64,000 nt of DNA from CALBJU01 sp965247125 (lineage in GTDB: Bacteria > Bacteroidota > Rhodothermia > Rhodothermales > UBA10348). The notes beneath the pieces were generated by a model. It was not told the DNA's origin. It worked only from the letters and a program-made list of their open reading frames with translations, and made no database searches. Numbering within the stretch: position 1 is the first letter of the stretch; each line of letters starts with the position of its first letter. Positions 54,199-63,564 of this stretch are shown here, piece by piece. Where the stretch lies: NCBI GenBank assembly GCA_965247125.1, contig CBDFGO010000003.1, positions 124,001 to 188,000 of the forward strand. The letters are read 5' to 3'. The position numbers were made by a program, and so were the translations under genes.

Positions 54199-54447
54199 AT
54201 GAAGCATTTTTTCCCCATGCGAAAGAGCGAGGCTGCTACACTCGTTTTTTTACTTTCGTGGGCTGTGATAGCCTTCTTGCCTGTTTGGAGGACAATCGAA
54301 GTTGGAGGAATGGTGGTCTTTGGCTGGCTCATGGCGTCGCTAATGGTCATATCACCGACGTTGACGCTTCTCGTGTTTCGGAAGTCTGACCGAAGCGAAA
54401 AAGGTAAACGGGTGGAAGGGAAATCGATGACCGGTTCGAACGAATGA
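54199..54447 (+). CDS. Small two-helix membrane protein paired with the SSS symporter
   Basis: 82 residues with two transmembrane segments (AATLVFLLSWAVIAFLPVWR; VVFGWLMASLMVISPTLTLL) and a basic, polar tail. Its stop overlaps the next start (ATGA). Small membrane proteins (DUF997/DUF3311 types) are commonly encoded immediately before sodium:solute symporters and probably assist them. The exact family is not certain. Confidence 0.75.
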   Translation: MKHFFPMRKSEAATLVFLLSWAVIAFLPVWRTIEVGGMVVFGWLMASLMVISPTLTLLVFRKSDRSEKGKRVEGKSMTGSNE

Positions 54448-55871
54448 TCATCGAACGGATTCTGGTGGTCGTCTACCTGCTGGGATGCATAGGAATCGGT
54501 ATAGCAGCATCCAGAAAGGTTTTTGGATCCAAAGACGAGTTCTGGGTTGCTGGTCGACGTATAGGGACCACCGTGAATGCGATGGCCATCATGGCGGCGT
54601 TGGCAAGTGGTGGATCGATTATTGGAGTTATGGGGTTGGCTTATTCGCAGGGAATGCCGGCAACACTTGCCCTGTTTGCCGGATCCATCCTTGGGTTTCC
54701 AATCGCCTCCCTTCTGGTTGCACGACCCTTGCGGAACTTCGGCCGGTACACCATTACGGATTTTTTGGGATATCGATATCCGAGCGCGTGGGTTAGATAT
54801 CTCGTGCCGACGTTTATCGTGATCGCATTTCTGATCTATATCGTAGCCCAGTTGAAAGCCGCCGGAATAACGGCGACCGCCCTACTGGGGATTCCTTACG
54901 ATACCGCGCTCGTCCTCTCTACCGTGGTTTTTGTCACCTATGTCTCCTTCGGAGGAATGATTGCGATCACCTGGACGGATGTCATCCAGGGCTTTTTGAT
55001 GCTGGTTGTAGTCGTCGGAACCGCCGGAGTATTTATATGGAAGGTCGGTTCTCCTCTTGAGATAGTGTCTCAAGCCACTGCCGTCGCCCCTGAATTGGGA
55101 CAGGTGGCGAATCGCCCATTGTCTAGCTATCTCGGATTTTTTGTCATCTGGGCCACGGCGATTCCTGTAATTCCGCATATCGTAATGCGCGTTTACACGG
55201 CCAAAGACGCTGCAAGCGCGAGAAAATCGCTGAATTTGGCTATGATTGCCTACAGCACGATCATCCTGGCTGCCGTGCTCGCTATTGTGCCTGTTGGCAA
55301 AATTGATTTCCCGGCGCTGCAAGATGCCGATCAGCTCTTTCTTCGGGTCATGGAGGCGGAATTCCCTCCGGTAATTCGAGGCATTGCGGTAGCCGCCGTC
55401 CTCGCCGCCGTCATGTCTACGACCGATGCACTACTGCTGGCATGCAGCTCCGCAATTGCTCATGACATCTTTGGGCAGCTGTCGGGAGGCCAAGCAAGTG
55501 AAAGAACGCTAAGTTTTGTGCGCATCGCGTCGACGTGGGTGATCGGCATAATTGCGCTTCTCTGGGCATTCTCTCCACCCGAATTGATAAGCCAATTTTA
55601 CACTGCTGGCGTGGGCCTGTTGAGTTCGAGTCTTTTTGTCCCGACAATTGCCGGGCTCTGGTGGAAGAGGGCCAATCGTACGGGTGGAATTGCTTCAATC
55701 CTTGCAGGATCGATCGTGTACAGCGTGGTCTTGCTGGGCCCGATCGACCTGGGCGTTGCTCCCATTGTGGTGGCGCTTCTTGCGAGCACGGCGGGAATGG
55801 TGCTGGGCTCGATATTGACAACTCCCGAATCAGAAGAAATGCTCGAAGAAATCCAAAAGCTGCATCAATAG
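54444..55871 (+). CDS. Sodium:solute symporter (SSS family)
   Basis: 475 residues, about thirteen transmembrane segments. SSS features: DEFWVAGRRIGTTVNAMAIM, GGSIIGVMGLAYSQGM near the N-terminus, LGYRYPSAWVRYLVP, and the Na+-site helix VAAVLAAVMSTTDALLLACS. It resembles the PanF/PutP group; substrate unknown. It is coupled to the small membrane protein by a 4-base overlap. Confidence 0.92.
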   Translation: MIIERILVVVYLLGCIGIGIAASRKVFGSKDEFWVAGRRIGTTVNAMAIMAALASGGSIIGVMGLAYSQGMPATLALFAGSILGFPIASLLVARPLRNFGRYTITDFLGYRYPSAWVRYLVPTFIVIAFLIYIVAQLKAAGITATALLGIPYDTALVLSTVVFVTYVSFGGMIAITWTDVIQGFLMLVVVVGTAGVFIWKVGSPLEIVSQATAVAPELGQVANRPLSSYLGFFVIWATAIPVIPHIVMRVYTAKDAASARKSLNLAMIAYSTIILAAVLAIVPVGKIDFPALQDADQLFLRVMEAEFPPVIRGIAVAAVLAAVMSTTDALLLACSSAIAHDIFGQLSGGQASERTLSFVRIASTWVIGIIALLWAFSPPELISQFYTAGVGLLSSSLFVPTIAGLWWKRANRTGGIASILAGSIVYSVVLLGPIDLGVAPIVVALLASTAGMVLGSILTTPESEEMLEEIQKLHQ

Positions 55872-56049
55872 AACTCTGAAAGTCGCCCTCTGAATAGTTC
55901 CGAATAAAGAAAGGGCTGCTGATGTCCGTTAATCGCCATTACTGCGCATTGAAATGGTGGGTTGTTAGAATTTGACGCGGTCTTCGTTGACGAGAAACTT
56001 CAGTCAGCGTAACTTTGGCGCCCTGCTTACGGGCAGGCAGTCCGAATCC

Positions 56050-56138
56050 GGAGAGGTGGGTGAGTGGCTGAAACCACTGGTTTGCTAAACCAGCGTACGC
56101 TTTATCGTGTACCGGGGGTTCGAATCCCTCCCTCTCCG
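56050..56138 (+). tRNA. tRNA-Ser (anticodon GCU)
   Basis: 7-bp acceptor stem GGAGAGG/CCTCTCC with discriminator G. The anticodon stem CTGGT/ACCAG encloses TTGCTAA with anticodon GCT at 56084-56086. Long variable arm (GTACGC ... GTGTAC) typical of serine tRNAs, and T loop GGGTTCGAATCCC. The CCA is not encoded. The second accessory region starts directly after it; tRNA-Ser genes are frequent integration sites. Confidence 0.95.
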
Positions 56139-56144
56139 CACGTG

Positions 56145-56183
56145 GAATCCCTATGTTGTTGTCATACAATGATATAGGGATTC
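56145..56183 (+). terminator. Hairpin after tRNA-Ser
   Basis: GAATCCCTAT (56145-56154) pairs with ATAGGGATTC (56174-56183), followed by TTGTATTTA. It likely ends the tRNA transcript. From 56184 to 56430 I see no supported gene, only a short open frame and the sequence GGTGACGTAATTGGTGACG, which could be remains of an old integration site. Confidence 0.6.
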
Positions 56184-56430
56184 TTGTATTTATAAGGTGA
56201 CGTAATTGGTGACGTTTTGTCAGCTTTCCTCCCAATGAGGTTTTGGCGCTATCGGTCATTGAATCCTAGGCAGTAATTAAATGCCGAGGTACGCAAATAT
56301 CAAGAAGATGATATGCGGATCGCTGATATGCCGATGGATGATATGTGGATTGGAGAAACGCACCTCAAGCCAGATCGAGCAATATTGCCTATTGCTCTAA
56401 ACTCTTGTAGTGGTTACACTTAATCCTCTA

Positions 56431-56542
56431 CTAATCAAACTCAATTTGGAGAATTCCTAAATCTCCAATCCGTAGAGTAAATGTTATGTTTCTCGGTTGG
56501 ATATGTGACTTTGGACCTACATACTTGAATTCCCTCATGCTT
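56431..56542 (-). pseudogene. C-terminal scrap of an unknown gene, cut by IS256 copy D
   Basis: Open frame from the IS256 edge to the stop at 56431, about 36 residues (SMREFKYVGPKSHIQPRNIT ... LRIGDLGILQIEFD). No start codon outside the IS. It may belong with the N-terminal scrap on the other side of the element, but the two cannot be proven to be one gene because the 9-bp duplication is missing. Confidence 0.4.
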
Positions 56543-57926
56543 GAGCTATGCCCAAAAGTTGTGTATGGAAGGTTTAGGCAGCGTGTCGTTCTGATGTAAT
56601 TCCGTCGGTGAATTTGATTCCTTTTTTTACAAGTTGCAATAGGTGCGGTGCATTCAGTTTCCTCCACTTCTTCTGAGCCTCTTTACATAGACGGAAGGCC
56701 ATTGCAAGAGCTGTTTCTCGGCTCAGACATCCCCTCGTTTTGGCGGTCCTGAGGCGCACGGTCGCGAACGTAGATTCGATCGGATTTGTGCTCCGAAGAT
56801 GGATCCAGTGTTCTGCCGGAAAGTCATAAAAAGCGAGCAGTTCTTCTCGGTCTTTCACCAGAATCTCTGCTGCTTTCGGATACTTTTGCTGGTAGGCTTT
56901 GATGAAAAACAGAAGGGCGCTCTCTGCCTGCTTTTTTGTTTCTGCTGTATAGATCTGCGTGAGGTGACCTTTTGCCTTCTTCTGAACGGACTTGGGCAGG
57001 CGGTTGAGCACATTTGCTGTCTTGTGCACCCAACAGCGTGCGGCTCGCGTCTCGGGATAAACTTCTGCGAGAGCACTCCAGAATCCCATGGCTCCATCGG
57101 CAACAGCCAGCTTCGGTCCTTGATCCAGCCCGCGGTGCCTCAGCTCCAGGAGCAACTCTCGCCACGACTGCTTGCTCTCGCGAAAGCCGTCCTCGAGTGC
57201 TATAAGCTCCTTCCTTCCATCGGCCGTAGCGCCGATCACGACCAGCAGACACAGTTTCTGTTTATCCATGCGTACGTTTACGTGAATACCGTCGGCCCAG
57301 AAATAGACGTAGTGCTTCTCCTTCAGGCTCCGCTTTTGCCAGTCTTCGTGCTCCCTTGTCCAAAGCGTCTTCAGGCGCGCAATCGTCGAGGAGGTCAGCC
57401 CTGGGGCATCAGGACCAACAAGGGCCGAGAGCGCTGCCTCAAAGCCGCCCGTTGAAACTCCCTTCAGGTACAACCATGGAATGAGAGCCTCAAGCGAGCG
57501 GCTCTTGCGGAGGTAGGCTGGTAGTATCGAACTGCGGAAACCGATTCTATCCTCACCCCGACCCGTACGGTCGCGTATGCGGGGCATCTTTACAGCGACC
57601 TCCCCGATACCAGTCAAAATCTTCCTCTCTGGCAGATATCCATTGCGAACGATGCGGTGGCGATTCTCTTCGTCGCGCAGGAACTGGTAGCGCTGGCAGA
57701 AAGCTTCAACCTCGGCCTCAACGGCTGTGGCCAGCATCTTTGCGGCCCCTGTTCGCAATACTTCTGTCAACACATCCTCTGTGCTATTGTAGTTCTCGTT
57801 CTCGTGTGCGTTATTCGTCTTCATGGGCGGTGTATCCTCCAATCTTCGGATTGACAATGACGTAATCATCATCAGGATACGCCGCCTATACCTTTTTCAC
57901 CCGTACACAACTTTCGGGGTTAACTC
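56543..57926 (-). mobile_element. IS256-family element, copy D, 1384 bp, no target duplication
   Basis: Full element with normal ends. The flanks are CTCATGCTT and GCAGTGAGT, which do not match, so an adjacent deletion or recombination with another copy is likely. Confidence 0.93.
56574..57824 (-). CDS. IS256-family transposase (copy D)
   Basis: Intact 416-residue transposase with the same DDE residues as copy A. The start is at 57824 behind GGAGG. Confidence 0.95.
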   Translation of the reverse strand: MKTNNAHENENYNSTEDVLTEVLRTGAAKMLATAVEAEVEAFCQRYQFLRDEENRHRIVRNGYLPERKILTGIGEVAVKMPRIRDRTGRGEDRIGFRSSILPAYLRKSRSLEALIPWLYLKGVSTGGFEAALSALVGPDAPGLTSSTIARLKTLWTREHEDWQKRSLKEKHYVYFWADGIHVNVRMDKQKLCLLVVIGATADGRKELIALEDGFRESKQSWRELLLELRHRGLDQGPKLAVADGAMGFWSALAEVYPETRAARCWVHKTANVLNRLPKSVQKKAKGHLTQIYTAETKKQAESALLFFIKAYQQKYPKAAEILVKDREELLAFYDFPAEHWIHLRSTNPIESTFATVRLRTAKTRGCLSRETALAMAFRLCKEAQKKWRKLNAPHLLQLVKKGIKFTDGITSERHAA

Positions 57927-57991
57927 GCAGTGAGTATACCACCAACTACTAAAACCATTAGAAGAGGTAAGTACTTCATATTTTTAAACAT
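57927..57991 (-). pseudogene. N-terminal scrap of an exported protein, cut by IS256 copy D
   Basis: ATG 57991 begins MFKNMKYLPLLMVLVVGGIL-TA, a clear signal-peptide-like start, and runs into the IS256 edge after 21 codons. The gene body is gone or is the scrap at 56431-56542. Confidence 0.45.
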
Positions 57992-58041
57992 GATCGAGAA
58001 GTCTTGGACTCGTCTCTTCTTTAAAATTGATATACTGTTTA

Positions 58042-58142
58042 ATCGTTTGTATCCTTTCTTGAGGGTGATAAGATCGCAAGACTCCACCTTATTTGTTGTT
58101 CAGACTGTCCGATGAATCAGGACCATCTCTAGGACCATCTCT
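58042..58142 (-). repeat. Left-end relic of the type 2 IS3 element with a doubled 12-bp tip
   Basis: 58042-58130 matches the last 89 bases of the IS3 left end, from just upstream of the OrfA start outward. The terminal 12 bases (AGGACCATCTCT) are then repeated once more at 58131-58142. A doubled tip suggests a second insertion or an abortive event at the element end. It directly abuts the segmental duplication. Confidence 0.8.
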
Positions 58143-59209
58143 GTCGACACATAAGCATGTTCGGTTTCGATGTAAAATGTTAAGGTGTGCGAACCACTAG
58201 AAACACCAGAAAAAGAATAATCTCCGTCGACAACAGCATACCCTGTCGTTGTGTCCAGATCAACGCGCGCATATTTGAAGGCGATGTTTGTGTCGCGCTC
58301 TAAGGTCGTACCACCCGTGTACACCTCTGGCGTTGTAAAGTGGTTGAGCTTGATATTTCCAGAAACCGTGTACGTGTCTTTGCTACCACTTTCCGCAGAA
58401 GGGTTCGGGACCACACGCGCTGGTTGATCACTCGTAAAATCAAAATTATAAGCATTCAGAAAGAGAGGACCAGGCGAGTCAGCCTCATCGCTATGGATGA
58501 CTCTCTCGCGGATTGAAACGATGTCGCCGGTATTAGCATCGATGATAGCATTCCAGCCATCTCTCTTATCTTCAGTTTCGACGGCTGAATTCCAGATTAA
58601 GCGGAAGGTGATTTCGTTTTGGGTGCGTTCAGCTAGTACCGAAAGCTCAGATTTTATGACTCTTAAATCTTGGTTGATTGCCCTGGCCGCTCTGACGAGT
58701 CCGGAAATGCTTTGTGCACCGATGAAGGGCGAAACGCTGAGGTTTATAGAATCGTATGCTTGTATCGTTAGGGACTGTACTCTACCAACATCCGATACGT
58801 TTAGTCCGATCACCGAGCCGATCACCGAAAGTTCTCGATAGCGCTGGTGATAAGCGAGGTGCCAGCCTGTTCTAGTTCGACCTATCTCTGGTCGAGAAAA
58901 TGATTCGAAGTCGAATCCGAGATCGTCGTCCACGTCGCGCAAAAACCGAGCAGCTTGATTGATCACTTGCCCTTCCGAGTTGAGGAAGACTTTTTCTCCC
59001 AGTCCAAAATCCAAAGAATCAGTGTCAATCACCCGTCGGGCTACACCAGTAATGAGGTCGACATGCGCGGCTAGTTCTGTTTTTCCCACCCAAATGTAAC
59101 GTGCCTCCGTTTCTCCCTCCTGAGCGCTAGAAATATCAACGCTAGCAATGAAAAAGCAAGCGCCGATGGCCAGTGAAACTAGGTGTTTTGAAAATATGTA
59201 GGTCGACAT
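58143..59209 (-). pseudogene. N-terminal two thirds of the secreted metalloprotease (duplicate)
   Basis: About 355 residues from ATG 59209, identical to the start of the 12265-13932 protein except for a local change (GYAVVDGD for GYADVDGD). It has the signal peptide and propeptide region but is cut before the HExxH zinc motif. It cannot be an active protease. It might still be exported. Confidence 0.85.
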
Positions 59210-59447
59210 CGCATACTCCATATCAGGTTACAAGAGAGATGGTCCTATAAAACTGGACAGGGTCTTAGGTGGAATCTTGCGGATTGATTATGCTGCTTCT
59301 TGAAGCGGCTGGTGATTAAAAAATACGTGATCAGGGGTCTTTCTTCCATGTGAGCTGTGTCGCCGTTCGTTATTGAAGTAGTCGAAGTATACAGCAATGG
59401 ATTTGCGGGCTTCAGCCACACTGTCATAGGCTTTAAGGTACACCTCT

Positions 59448-60827
59448 GAGCTATGCCCAAAAGTTGTGTATGGAAGGTTTAGGCAGCGTGTCGTTCTGAT
59501 GTAATTCCGTCGGTGAATTTGATTCCTTTTTTTACAAGTTGCAATAGGTGCGGTGCATTCAGTTTCCTCCACTTCTTCTGAGCCTCTTTACATAGACGGA
59601 AGGCCATTGCAAGAGCTGTTTCTCGGCTCAGACATCCCCTCGTTTTGGCGGTCCTGAGGCGCACGGTCGCGAACGTAGATTCGATCGGATTTGTGCTCCG
59701 AAGATGGATCCAGTGTTCTGCCGGAAAGTCATAAAAAGCGAGCAGTTCTTCTCGGTCTTTCACCAGAATCTCTGCTGCTTTCGGATACTTTTGCTGGTAG
59801 GCTTTGATGAAAAACAGAAGGGCGCTCTCTGCCTGCTTTTTTGTTTCTGCTGTATAGATCTGCGTGAGGTGACCTTTTGCCTTCTTCTGAACGGACTTGG
59901 GCAGGCGGTTGAGCACATTTGCTGTCTTGTGCACCCAACAGCGTGCGGCTCGCGTCTCGGGATAAACTTCTGCGAGAGCACTCCAGAATCCCATGGCTCC
60001 ATCGGCAACAGCCAGCTTCGGTCCTTGATCCAGCCCGCGGTGCCTCAGCTCCAGGAGCAACTCTCGCCACGACTGCTTGCTCTCGCGAAAGCCGTCCTCG
60101 AGTGCTATAAGCTCCTTCCTTCCATCGGCCGTAGCGCCGATCACGACCAGCAGACACAGTTTCTGTTTATCCATGCGTACGTTTACGTGAATACCGTCGG
60201 CCCAGAAATAGACGTAGTGCTTCTCCTGCAGGCTCCGCTTTTGCCAGTCTTCGTGCTCCCTTGTCCAAAGCGTCTTCAGGCGCGCAATCGTCGAGGAGGT
60301 CAGCCCTGGGGCATCAGGACCAACAAGGGCCGAGAGCGCTGCCTCAAAGCCGCCCGTTGAAACTCCCTTCAGGTACAACCATGGAATGAGAGCCTCAAGC
60401 GAGCGGCTCTTGCGGAGGTAGGCTGGTAGTATCGAACTGCGGAAACCGATTCTATCCTCACCCCGACCCGTACGGTCGCGTATGCGGGGCATCTTTACAG
60501 CGACCTCCCCGATACCAGTCAAAATCTTCCTCTCTGGCAGATATCCATTGCGAACGATGCGGTGGCGATTCTCTTCGTCGCGCAGGAACTGGTAGCGCTG
60601 GCAGAAAGCTTCAACCTCGGCCTCAACGGCTGTGGCCAGCATCTTTGCGGCCCCCGCAATACTTCTGTCAACACATCCTCTGTGCTATTGTAGTTCTCGT
60701 TCTCGTGTGCGTTATTCGTCTTCATGGGCGGTGTATCCTCCAATCTTCGGATTGACAATGACGTAATCATCATCAGGATACGCCGCCTATACCTTTTTCA
60801 CCCGTACACAACTTTCGGGGTTAACTC
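59448..60827 (-). mobile_element. IS256-family element, copy E, 1380 bp, 9-bp target duplication
   Basis: Flanked by TACACCTCT at 59439-59447 and 60828-60836. It is 4 bases shorter than the other copies because TGTT is missing near 60655. Confidence 0.95.
59479..60725 (-). pseudogene. IS256-family transposase (copy E), frameshifted
   Basis: The missing TGTT in the N-terminal region shifts the frame after about 24 codons (EVLTEVLR). The remainder is open from about 60660 and could restart at ATG 60642, giving 387 residues with all catalytic residues. One substitution (KRSLQEKHYV for KRSLKEKHYV) was also noticed. It is probably inactive in transposition unless the restart works. Confidence 0.85.
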
Positions 60828-60963
60828 TACACCTCTTCATATTTCAGGCTACGCCACAGACGTTCAACGAACACGTTGTCAATCCAGCGTCCTTTTGATC
60901 AACGTCAAGGGTTATTACCGGCTGGCGACACTCATTTCTCCCGTTTAGATACTTTTCAGCAGG

Positions 60964-61608
60964 TCAACCATCTTTGTTAGTAGTTTTTGATTTAGAAGGA
61001 GTTTCTTCTTCAGTGTCAATCTTGGTTTGTGAAGCCTCCAGTCGGTAGCTCGTTAGGTTGAGTTCAAGGATGATGCTGTGATGAACGAGGCGGTCAATGG
61101 CAGCTGCTGTTGTCATTGGATCTTTAAAGAGTTGCTCCCATTTTGAGAACGCAAGATTGCTGCTCAACATGAGCGTGCCGCGTTCATATCTATCTGCCAG
61201 CAGCGTAAAGAGTACTTCCATTTCTTCCCGGCTCTGCTGAACGTATCCGATGTCATCGATGATGATGGCCTCGTATTGTGCGAGGCGTTTCAGGATGCGT
61301 GGTAGTTCAAGGTCTCGCTTTGCGATGAGTAGCTCCTGAACCAGCAGGCTGCAGGGACGGAACAGCACTCGGTGTCCTTGCTGGATGAGTTCATGACCGA
61401 TGGCTGCCAGGAGATGCGTCTTTCCGCTTCCAGGATTTCCGAAGGCCAAGACGTTCTCGCAACGATCAAGGAAGCATCCCTCCATGAGCACTCCCACTTG
61501 CTGGTTGACCTTGAGCGGCAAGCGGGCGCGATCAAAGCTCTCCATTGCCTTCTCTTGTGGAAGCCGTGACTGCCTCAGGAACCGCTGTATTCGAGTAACC
61601 CGGCGTTG
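60964..61608 (-). pseudogene. istB: istB fragment (duplicate), N-terminus missing
   Basis: Matches the C-terminal ~215 residues of the istB at 14298, including Walker A and B, but the first ~50 residues lie beyond the duplication edge at 61608. One substitution was noticed (TTAAAIDRL for TTAATIDRL). Confidence 0.85.
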
Positions 61609-61634
61609 ACAAATGACTATAGAATTGGTAAAAT
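61606..61634 (+). promoter_or_regulatory. Consensus-like promoter at the duplication junction
   Basis: TTGACA (61606-61611), a 17-base spacer and TAAAAT (61629-61634). The first three bases of the -35 box belong to the duplicated istB piece and the last three to the adjoining DNA, so the box arose at the junction. It points to the Cys-rich peptide genes, 25-80 bases downstream. Many Bacteroidota use a different -7 motif, so activity is not assured. Confidence 0.5.
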
Positions 61635-61715
61635 AGACTCATTGACATCTTTTCTCTGATGATCGAGAATTGTGCCGGATGTTATTTTGGAGTCAATCAC
61701 CAACAAAGAATTGTC

Positions 61716-61979
61716 ATGAGCTTTTCCTCGCCAATGCAGACAGCTCGTCTTACAGGAAGTGTCATATCCTTATTCGCCGCCGCACTCTTTTTAATATTTG
61801 GCCTCACAAGTACTGCGACAGCTGGTGTGCCAGTCTGCCAATTTGATTGCAACGATTTTGACTGCAACAACGGGCCATATCTCTGTGCCCTAATTTACTA
61901 CTGTGATTCTGAAGATATTCCGTGCACTTTAGAGTCACCAAGCACAACTCTTGTTGGCTGCACCGATACTTGGCAGTGA
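61716..61979 (+). CDS. Small secreted Cys-rich peptide 1
   Basis: 87 residues from ATG 61716; starts at 61659 and 61734 are also possible. Signal peptide (GSVISLFAAALFLIFGLTST, cleavage likely near ATAG). The mature part of ~50 residues has seven Cys: C-x3-C-x4-C-x6-C-x5-C-x6-C-x11-C (VPVCQFDCNDFDC ... LCALIYYCDSEDIPC). The central spacing C-x4-C-x6-C-x4/5-C is shared with the next gene. Such acidic, Cys-rich peptides may form disulfides or bind metal. No family recognised. The first gene of the cluster, directly after the junction promoter. Confidence 0.65.
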   Translation: MSFSSPMQTARLTGSVISLFAAALFLIFGLTSTATAGVPVCQFDCNDFDCNNGPYLCALIYYCDSEDIPCTLESPSTTLVGCTDTWQ

Positions 61980-62029
61980 AGGAGGACTTTGGGGAAAACT
62001 TAATAACAAATTAACCAGGTTGTGAATCA

Positions 62030-62269
62030 ATGCCATATCTCAGATTAGTATTAACGTTGGTGATCGGCTTAACCGCATTTATTACCTTCCATAGCAATAG
62101 TGTTATCGCGAGGGACGTTATCCCCGACTGCGACGATGCATACGGTTATTGCGTCGCCGTTGGCTGTATCGGTGGTGCAGACACATGTGGTTTTGTTTAT
62201 TGCGACGGGGGAACAGGAAATCCTGACGACAACATGTATATCTGCTCAAGTACTCTTATATGGATATAA
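62030..62269 (+). CDS. Small secreted Cys-rich peptide 2
   Basis: 79 residues. Signal peptide (LRLVLTLVIGLTAFITFHSN), then ~50 residues with six Cys: C-x6-C-x4-C-x6-C-x4-C-x13-C (PDCDDAYGYCVAVGCIGG ... CGFVYCDGG). The Cys order resembles peptide 1, so the two are probably paralogues under divergence. It lies 50 bases after peptide 1. In Bacteroidota, short exported peptides (for example the NVEALA type) are known beside 6-bladed propeller lipoproteins; this pair looks analogous but different in sequence. Confidence 0.65.
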   Translation: MPYLRLVLTLVIGLTAFITFHSNSVIARDVIPDCDDAYGYCVAVGCIGGADTCGFVYCDGGTGNPDDNMYICSSTLIWI

Positions 62270-62349
62270 GATAGTTATACAATAAAATCGACCTTATGTC
62301 GTGTAGGTGTGTACCTAATTATTAGAGTTCATAATATTAGCAACTATTA

Positions 62350-63129
62350 ATGATACTGACGTCCATTGATTCTGATCGTTCTGTAGATAGCCGTGTAGTT
62401 GTTGGATTATTACTATCGATGCTAATCGTCGCTGGATGCAACTCCGAGAGTCGCACCACCTCTTCATCCTCACAGTCTAATACTGAGGTCACCGAGTTAA
62501 TATCTAATATATACGAACGTATTCAACATCAGGATAGAAGAGAGCGGCATATTTATGAGGAAGAAGTTGAACGCATACACACCATTGGTCTGGAGGATGA
62601 ATCTAAGCTTTTCAAACCTGGGCAAATAGTTTTTGCGGACTCTGATTTAATTGTATTCGATTATGGTGATTTTCTGCTCAAGCGTTACTCGGTGTCCGGG
62701 CAGAAAGTAACTACCTACGGAAATGGATTCGGAAACGGACCAGGAGAGTTTTATAATCCGATTGACGCAGCTGTTGGTCAGAACCATTCACTACATGTCT
62801 TGGATTCTCGTCAGAGTAGAGTAACCGTGTTTGATAAAACCGGACAGTACATTAGTACTGTATCTATCAACTCAGCGCCTCCTACCTTGTTTAGATTTGC
62901 TCATAATGCGAATTCCACAAGGTATCACTTTCTTACATTTTCTTCGAAATACTCGTTATTTGGATATGAAAATGGTTTGATTTTTCCCTACTCGGACTTT
63001 ACTAATAATTCGGGATTACAAACAAGTATCCTCCTTAATGGAAATATCAAGTCGACTCCGAATGGATTTGTATATGTAGCAGCTCATCTACCAATAATCA
63101 TCATCTTCGATATGAGTGGTGAAATTGTG
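62350..63129 (+). pseudogene. 6-bladed beta-propeller lipoprotein, N-terminal part
   Basis: 260 codons from ATG 62350. Lipobox VAGC (LLLSMLIVAGCNSES), then propeller repeats of the 6-bladed TolB-like/NHL type (DLIVFDYGDFLLKRYSVSGQ, GPGEFYNPIDAAVGQNHSLH, SRQSRVTVFDKTGQYISTVS). The gene is broken at GEIV by an IS256 end fragment and a partial duplication. Joining to 63565 gives a 373-codon gene in frame (GEIV-TVRTTPHH), stop included, a normal length for such lipoproteins. Confidence 0.75.
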
Positions 63130-63321
63130 CATCTTTGCGGCCCCTGTTCGCAATACTTCTGTCAACACATCCTCTGTGCTATTGTAGTTCTCGTTCTCGT
63201 GTGCGTTATTCGTCTTCATGGGCGGTGTATCCTCCAATCTTCGGATTGACAATGACGTAATCATCATCAGGATACGCCGCCTATACCTTTTTCACCCGTA
63301 CACAACTTTCGGGGTTAACTC
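63129..63321 (-). mobile_element. IS256 left-end fragment (copy F), 193 bp
   Basis: Matches the transposase start and the terminal repeat of the IS256 element (CATCTTTGCGGCCCCTG ... GGGGTTAACTC), with the other ~1190 bases missing. It has no TGTT deletion, so it does not derive from copy E. It is inserted between two copies of a propeller gene segment. Confidence 0.88.
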
Positions 63322-63323
63322 CG

Positions 63324-63564
63324 ACTCAGCGCCTCCTACCTGCTCATAATGCGAATTCCACAAGGTATCACTTTCTTACATTTTCTTCGAAATACTCGTT
63401 ATTTGGATATGAAAATGGTTTGATTTTTCCCTACGACTTTACTAATAATTCGGGATTACAAACAAGTATCCTCCTTAATGGATCAAGTCGACTCCGAATG
63501 GATTTGTATATGTAGCAGCTCATCTACCAATAATCATATCTTCGATATGAGTGGTGAAATTGTG
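63324..63564 (+). repeat. Partial duplication of the propeller gene with four small deletions
   Basis: Repeats 62870-63129 (260 bases) as 241 bases. The differences I can find are deletions only, of 11, 3, 4 and 1 bases (after CCTACC, CCCTAC, AATGGA and AATCAT); no substitutions were noticed. The frame is destroyed in this copy. Confidence 0.85.

Larger units (their letters stand above)
59235..60895 (-). mobile_element. IS3-family (type 2) right-end fragment, duplicate, split by IS256 copy E
   Basis: Corresponds to 13958-14229. The OrfB fragment is interrupted at 59447/60837. The IS21 terminus follows at 60896, as in copy 1. Confidence 0.85.
58143..61608. repeat. Segmental duplication, copy 2 (2077 bp plus IS256 copy E)
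   Basis: Matches 12866-14942 from end to end, interrupted by IS256 copy E with its 9-bp duplication. The left junction is the IS3 relic tip; the right junction is within istB at CCCGGCGTTG. Since copy 1 lacks the IS256, this copy was made before copy E inserted. Confidence 0.9.

Noticed and set aside
55939..56259. 106-residue minus-strand frame over tRNA-Ser
   Set aside because: It is the well-known type of false frame over a serine tRNA (EREGFEPP comes from the tRNA T arm).
56281..56422. Short plus-strand frame (about 36 residues) near 56313
   Set aside because: Too short, no signal, no ribosome site, and repetitive ATATG/GGAT content.
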